Shown here: positions 60,252-64,000 of the stretch, piece after piece
How the letters are laid out: each line of letters opens with the position of its first letter
Numbering within the stretch: the stretch's first letter is position 1
Assembly: GCA_963975245.1 (NCBI GenBank)
Contig: CAXBFJ010000004.1
Location: 1 to 64,000, forward strand
Length of the DNA stretch: 64,000 bases
Reading direction: 5' to 3'
Source of the DNA: Panacagrimonas sp963975245
Lineage (GTDB): Bacteria > Pseudomonadota > Gammaproteobacteria > Nevskiales > Nevskiaceae
Translations under genes and position numbers: made by a program
Notes under the pieces: generated by a model
The model's input: only the letters and a program-made list of their open reading frames with translations
Told to the model about the DNA's origin: nothing
Databases searched by the model: none

Positions 60252-61670
60252 TTATTCGAGATTCAGTTTCTTGACCTTGTAGCGCAGCTGCCGGAACGTC
60301 AGACCCAGCAGGGCCGCTGCCTTGGTCTTGTTGTAGCGCGTCTTCTCCAGTGCCTCACGGATAGCCTGACGCTCCATCTCTTCAACCCGATCATCCAGGG
60401 CAACGGCGCCTGGTGCGCCGGAGGCGCGCGGCTGAGTCGTGGCAGCCGGGTCTGGATTTGCCGCGCCCGGCATCATGGCCTCCGGCGCCGGCGCGGGCCC
60501 TGTCCTCAGCTGCAGGTCATCCGCAGTGATGCGCTCACCGTCGCACAGGGTCAACGCGCGTTCCAGAATATTCTCCAGCTCACGCACGTTTCCGGGAAAG
60601 TCGTAGGCCAGCAGCGCCAGTGCCGCGTCCCTGTCGAGGGCCGGTTTATGGTCCATGCCTGCAACTTGCGCGAGGCGCGCCAGCAAATGCTCTGCCAGCA
60701 TCGGGATATCCGAACCACGCTCCCGCAGGGATGGCGTGCGCACCTCGATCACATTGACACGGTAATAGAGGTCCTGGCGAAAACTGCCTTTGGCGACCAG
60801 TTCTGCAAGGTTCTTGTGCGTCGCTGAAATCAGCCGGACATTGACCTGAACCTCCTGCTCAGAACCCACCGGCCGGATCGAACGCTCCTGAATCGCGCGC
60901 AAGAGCTTGACCTGCATATGCAAAGGCAGATCGGCAATCTCGTCCAGAAACAGAGTGCCGCCTTCAGCCGCCTGGAATAGGCCGCTCTTGTCGCGCATAG
61001 CACCGGTGAAAGAACCCTTCAGGTGACCAAAGAATTCGCTTTCCATCAGCTCGGAAGGTATGGCGCCACAGTTGACCGGCACAAACTCGGCCTTGGCTCG
61101 CGGGCTGCGATCATGGATCAGCCGCGCCACCAGCTCCTTGCCGGTCCCCGACTCGCCATGAATATGCACGGGGGCCTGACTCCGGGCGAGACGTTCGATC
61201 AGTTGGCGCAGCTTGATGATGGACGCGTGGGAGCCTTGCAAGCCGCCATCGGATGCCGGCTCGGGCGAGATCGCGGGGTCGCCCATGTTCAGCGCGGTTT
61301 CGACCAGCTTGCGCAGGATGCGAAGGTCCACGGGCTTGGAAACAAAATCGAAAGCACCCGCCTTGAGGCTGTCTACCGCAGCTTCTGCATTCCCGTGCGC
61401 GGTAATCACGGCGATGGGAAGGCGCGCGTGATCGGTCTGAACCTCGCGCACCAGATCAATGCCATTTCCGTCTGGCAGGCGCATGTCAGTAATGCAGAAA
61501 TCGAAGGTCTTCTCGGACAGCCACTGCCGCGCCTCAGCCAGCGTCGCAGCGGCACAGCAGCGCACGTCCATCCGCGACAAGGTGATTTCCAGTAGCTCGC
61601 GAATGTCTGCTTCGTCATCCACGATCAAGGCCAGCGGTGCCCGCCTGGCACCATTTGAAGTTCTGGTCAC
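60252..61670 (-). CDS. pilR: Sigma-54 response regulator PilR
   Basis: 472 aa. Receiver (DDEADIRELL, phospho-Asp in DFCITDMRLPDGNG, KPVD), AAA+ domain with Walker A HGESGTGKELVARLIH, the sigma-54 contact loop GSFTGA, Walker B GGTLFLDEIADL, and Fis-type HTH at the end (TKAAALLGLTFRQLRYKVKKL). Activates pilA from a sigma-54 promoter. Overlaps the pilS stop (ATGA); the PP0621-pilS-pilR arrangement next to sucC supports PilR over NtrC. Confidence 0.93.
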   Translation of the reverse strand: MTRTSNGARRAPLALIVDDEADIRELLEITLSRMDVRCCAAATLAEARQWLSEKTFDFCITDMRLPDGNGIDLVREVQTDHARLPIAVITAHGNAEAAVDSLKAGAFDFVSKPVDLRILRKLVETALNMGDPAISPEPASDGGLQGSHASIIKLRQLIERLARSQAPVHIHGESGTGKELVARLIHDRSPRAKAEFVPVNCGAIPSELMESEFFGHLKGSFTGAMRDKSGLFQAAEGGTLFLDEIADLPLHMQVKLLRAIQERSIRPVGSEQEVQVNVRLISATHKNLAELVAKGSFRQDLYYRVNVIEVRTPSLRERGSDIPMLAEHLLARLAQVAGMDHKPALDRDAALALLAYDFPGNVRELENILERALTLCDGERITADDLQLRTGPAPAPEAMMPGAANPDPAATTQPRASGAPGAVALDDRVEEMERQAIREALEKTRYNKTKAAALLGLTFRQLRYKVKKLNLE

Positions 61671-63298
61671 GAGCTCTCTCCCGGCAAGAAACTGATGCGG
61701 AAGCAGGCCCCGACCGGCCTGCGTTGATAGCTCAATCGTGCCTGATTGAGCTCACACAGCTCGCGCGCAAGGTACAACCCCAGGCCCGTGCCGCCGTGCG
61801 ACGTGGTGAAAAAAGGTTCGAATATGCGTTCGAGCACTTCCGGCGAAATGCCCGGCCCATTGTCTGCGATATCAATCCAGGGCCGCCCGTTGCGCTCCAG
61901 TCCGGAACTCACCCGCACCTCGATTTCAGTACCAGCGCGTGTCGCGTGACGAAACGCGTTGTCCCATAAATTGAACACCAGTTGCTGCAGATGGCGCGGG
62001 TCAAACAACACCCGAGTGTCTTTGCTGATTTCCGCGATCTCCACCCCGCGGCCGACCTTGCCGCTGCCTTCCTGATAGACGCTGATGGTCTCCTTGAGCC
62101 AAGCGGCCAGCGGGATCACGTCGGGTGCGGCGGTTTCCCGTCGCGACAGTGCCATGACGTCATTGATGATCTTGTCGATGCGGTCGCTGTGCCGCTGGAT
62201 CATGGCGAGCAGGCGCCGGTTTTCGCTGCTCAGGTCGGGCGTTTCGTACATCAACTGCCCGGCGTGGCTGATCGCCGACAGCGGGTTTCGGATTTCGTGC
62301 GCGATGCTTGCTGACAAACGCCCCAGCGCCGCCAGCTTGATCTGCTGAGCCTGCTCGCGCAGCCGTGAAGCATCCTCAAGCTCAACCATGATCGGAGAGT
62401 GGACAGTGGCGCCAAGCCGGGTGATTCGCACATTGACCTCGCCCATGTTGTTGCCAAGCGACAAGGGGCCATCATCCGATTCGCGCGACGCCTGCCAGTA
62501 GCGTAGACGCTCAGCCAGCGCGGGGCATTCCAGATCCAGGCTGCGGCCCTCAGCGCGGCTGGTCGTCCGCAGCAGATCGCGCGCCGCCGCATTGAGGTTG
62601 GCGATATCCAGATTCTCGTTGAGCACCAGCAGGCCGGTATCCATTGACTCGAGCACGACGTCGTTGAGCCGCGACAAGCTATCAAATTCACTACCCACGC
62701 GGCGCGCCAGCGCCTCACTCTTCCGCGCGCGCTGGGCCACGGTGTTTGCCGTGATGCAGGTGCCGAACAGAATCAGCCCGAGCACACCGGTCGAGGTGAA
62801 GCCGTTACTGTCGATGGTGGTACCCGCGGTGCGCAGAAACTCTTCGCCAAACATCACCAGTGTGGCAATGGCCGCCAGCGCCAGCGCCATTCGAGGCGAC
62901 ACCACCAAGGCACAGGTAACCGTGGGAATCAGCAGCAAGGTACCCAGGCCGGCATCAATGCCGCCGCTGGAAAAAACCAACGTCGCGATTGCGCCGAGAT
63001 CAACCAGAAAGTTGAGCAGCGCCTGCACCAGAATTTGTGGACGCTGGTTTTGCACCAGCCAGGTGAGCAACAAGCCAGCGGCAGCGTAGATCTGGCAGGT
63101 CCATCGGTACCAGTCTGGTTTGACCGCGGCCAGGATTTGCGGTGTGTAGCTGCTCGCCATCAAGGCCAGAAGCAAGCCGACCAATGCCAGCCGATAGAAC
63201 GACAGCAACCTCAGGACACGCCAGTCCTCGGGCGTAGCAACATCCCCTGCTAAACGCGCATCACCTGCACTTAAGTTTAGCCCTGCGATTACCGACAC
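61667..63298 (-). CDS. pilS: Sensor kinase PilS
   Basis: 543 aa from GTG at 63298, which overlaps the end of the PP0621 gene by ten bases; the frame is open to 63352. Six membrane helices (residues about 30-200, FYRLALVGLLLALMASSY onward), PAS region with LNDVVLESMDTGLLVLNEN, HisKA (SASIAHEIRNPLSAISHAG) and HATPase (NLWDNAFRHA, HGGTGLGLYLA). Controls pilin through PilR. Promoter likely upstream of the PP0621 gene. Confidence 0.92.
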   Translation of the reverse strand: MSVIAGLNLSAGDARLAGDVATPEDWRVLRLLSFYRLALVGLLLALMASSYTPQILAAVKPDWYRWTCQIYAAAGLLLTWLVQNQRPQILVQALLNFLVDLGAIATLVFSSGGIDAGLGTLLLIPTVTCALVVSPRMALALAAIATLVMFGEEFLRTAGTTIDSNGFTSTGVLGLILFGTCITANTVAQRARKSEALARRVGSEFDSLSRLNDVVLESMDTGLLVLNENLDIANLNAAARDLLRTTSRAEGRSLDLECPALAERLRYWQASRESDDGPLSLGNNMGEVNVRITRLGATVHSPIMVELEDASRLREQAQQIKLAALGRLSASIAHEIRNPLSAISHAGQLMYETPDLSSENRRLLAMIQRHSDRIDKIINDVMALSRRETAAPDVIPLAAWLKETISVYQEGSGKVGRGVEIAEISKDTRVLFDPRHLQQLVFNLWDNAFRHATRAGTEIEVRVSSGLERNGRPWIDIADNGPGISPEVLERIFEPFFTTSHGGTGLGLYLARELCELNQARLSYQRRPVGACFRISFLPGESS

Positions 63299-63501
63299 TT
63301 CTTGCACCGTCCGGCAGAGTTCAGAGCGCTGACCGGCACATGCACTTCGCATTCACTGCAAGGTTTCATCCGCTCAAATTCATTAGGTCTGCTGTCGTGC
63401 ATCTTCGATTCGCTCGGCCGGGACATCCAGGTGCGATACAGCCTGAAGCCCAGCCAGACAATGGCAGCAACAGCCAGGGCGCGGGCAAACAGGTAAAACA
63501 T
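63289..63501 (-). CDS. PP0621 family small membrane protein
   Basis: 70 aa. One N-terminal helix (YLFARALAVAAIVWLGFRL) and a C-terminal zinc-ribbon-like pair CSEC...CKKC (residues about 49-69). Small conserved protein found before pilS in pseudomonads and xanthomonads. Function unknown. Confidence 0.85.
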   Translation of the reverse strand: MFYLFARALAVAAIVWLGFRLYRTWMSRPSESKMHDSRPNEFERMKPCSECEVHVPVSALNSAGRCKKCR

Positions 63502-63717
63502 TCAAGGGTATGCACTATTTGTCTGGACCGTGATGATAGCGGCCATTGTCCATGATCTGACACCGCCATCTGCCCTGATGTCCACAAATGGTGCAACAAC
63601 TTCACATCGAAGATTGCACGCAGTGCTTTGCACCCACCCTGCGAGTAGGGGAGAATCTCGGCCCCGCCGAATCTTGCGCGGGCTCAATTTACTCATCTGT
63701 ACGCCCAAGGGGGCCGC

Positions 63718-64000
63718 ATGAATCTCCACGAATACCAGGCCAAGGCGCTGTTTGCGCGCTACGGCATTCCCGTTCCAGAGGGCGTTCTTGCCGAAAGTCC
63801 CGAAGCTGCTCGTGCTGCTGCCAAACAGCTTGGAACCGAGAAAGTTGTCGTCAAAGCGCAGGTCCACGCAGGCGGCCGCGGCAAAGTAGGCGGCGTCAAA
63901 TTGGTCAACGGCCCGGAAGAAGCAGAAGAAGCAGCCAAGGGCATGCTCGGCCAGCGACTGGTGACCAAGCAGACCGACGCCGCTGGATTGCCGATCAACT
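63718..64000 (+). CDS. sucC: Succinyl-CoA synthetase beta subunit, N-terminal part (cut by window edge)
   Basis: First 94 residues: MNLHEYQAKALFARYGIPVPEG is the standard SucC start, followed by the ATP-grasp piece VVVKAQVHAGGRGKVGGVKL. TCA-cycle enzyme that makes succinate and ATP/GTP. Ribosome binding site AGGGGG. Divergent from the PP0621-pilSR operon with a 216-nt gap in which I see no clear operator. Confidence 0.95.
   Translation, partial: MNLHEYQAKALFARYGIPVPEGVLAESPEAARAAAKQLGTEKVVVKAQVHAGGRGKVGGVKLVNGPEEAEEAAKGMLGQRLVTKQTDAAGLPIN

Overview
The window reads as about 60% GC chromosome of a gammaproteobacterium. The left third has the gene order tuf / tRNA-Thr-Gly-Tyr / topA / smg / dprA / LysM(TsaP-like) / def / fmt / rsmB / trkA / trkH, which resembles that of Pseudomonas and Xanthomonadales/Nevskiales relatives. 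PP0621-pilS-pilR next to sucC, an APH-type thrB, creBCD and a Vfr/Clp-type Crp point the same way. The exact genus cannot be read from the sequence.

Layout. 1-7.6 kb: EF-Tu start, three tRNAs, DNA topoisomerase I, competence, pilus-associated and translation-initiation housekeeping genes. 7.6-12 kb: two small proteins and a creD / creB-creC-like module arranged divergently around a control region with 11-bp-pitch direct repeats. 12-19.3 kb: rsmB, potassium uptake (trkA, trkH), thrB, and glnK-amtB. 19.3-28 kb: envelope and signalling genes, including two tandem DUF4124 proteins, an MFS-acyltransferase fusion, an exported methyltransferase-like protein, a membrane class III cyclase and a CHASE-GGDEF-EAL protein. 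28-29.6 kb: a FixJ-type regulator followed by an Fnr/FixK-type regulator with a Cys cluster. 29.7-54.7 kb: an exopolysaccharide locus (ugd, polyprenyl glycosylphosphotransferase, Wzx/Wzy-like proteins, acetyltransferase, one glycosyltransferase, Wza, Wzc-like, UDP-glucuronate 4-epimerase-like) with two secreted beta-helix/Calx-beta proteins. Inside this locus, at about 40.0-43.15 kb, is a lower-GC block of six small genes, all on the minus strand, separated by attC-like sites and with no integrase. It looks like an integron cassette array lacking intI (CALIN) and also carries a tRNA-like element. 54.7-64 kb: FixL-like kinase, speD, OsmC-family protein, Crp, DUF885 lipoprotein, pilR, pilS, PP0621-family protein and the start of sucC.

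How it may work together (inference). A PAS-type FixL-like kinase, a FixJ-like regulator and an Fnr/FixK-like regulator form a plausible oxygen/redox cascade. Six copies of a dyad close to TTGATCCAGRTCAA occur in or beside the intergenic control regions of the exopolysaccharide genes. The dyad has the Fnr/FixK half-sites plus an unusually constant NCAG spacer. The most interesting reading is therefore redox-controlled exopolysaccharide production. Cyclic nucleotide signalling genes (class III cyclase, Crp, c-di-GMP protein) lie in the same window. The integron-like insertion in the polysaccharide cluster, with its tRNA-like element, is the other stand-out feature.
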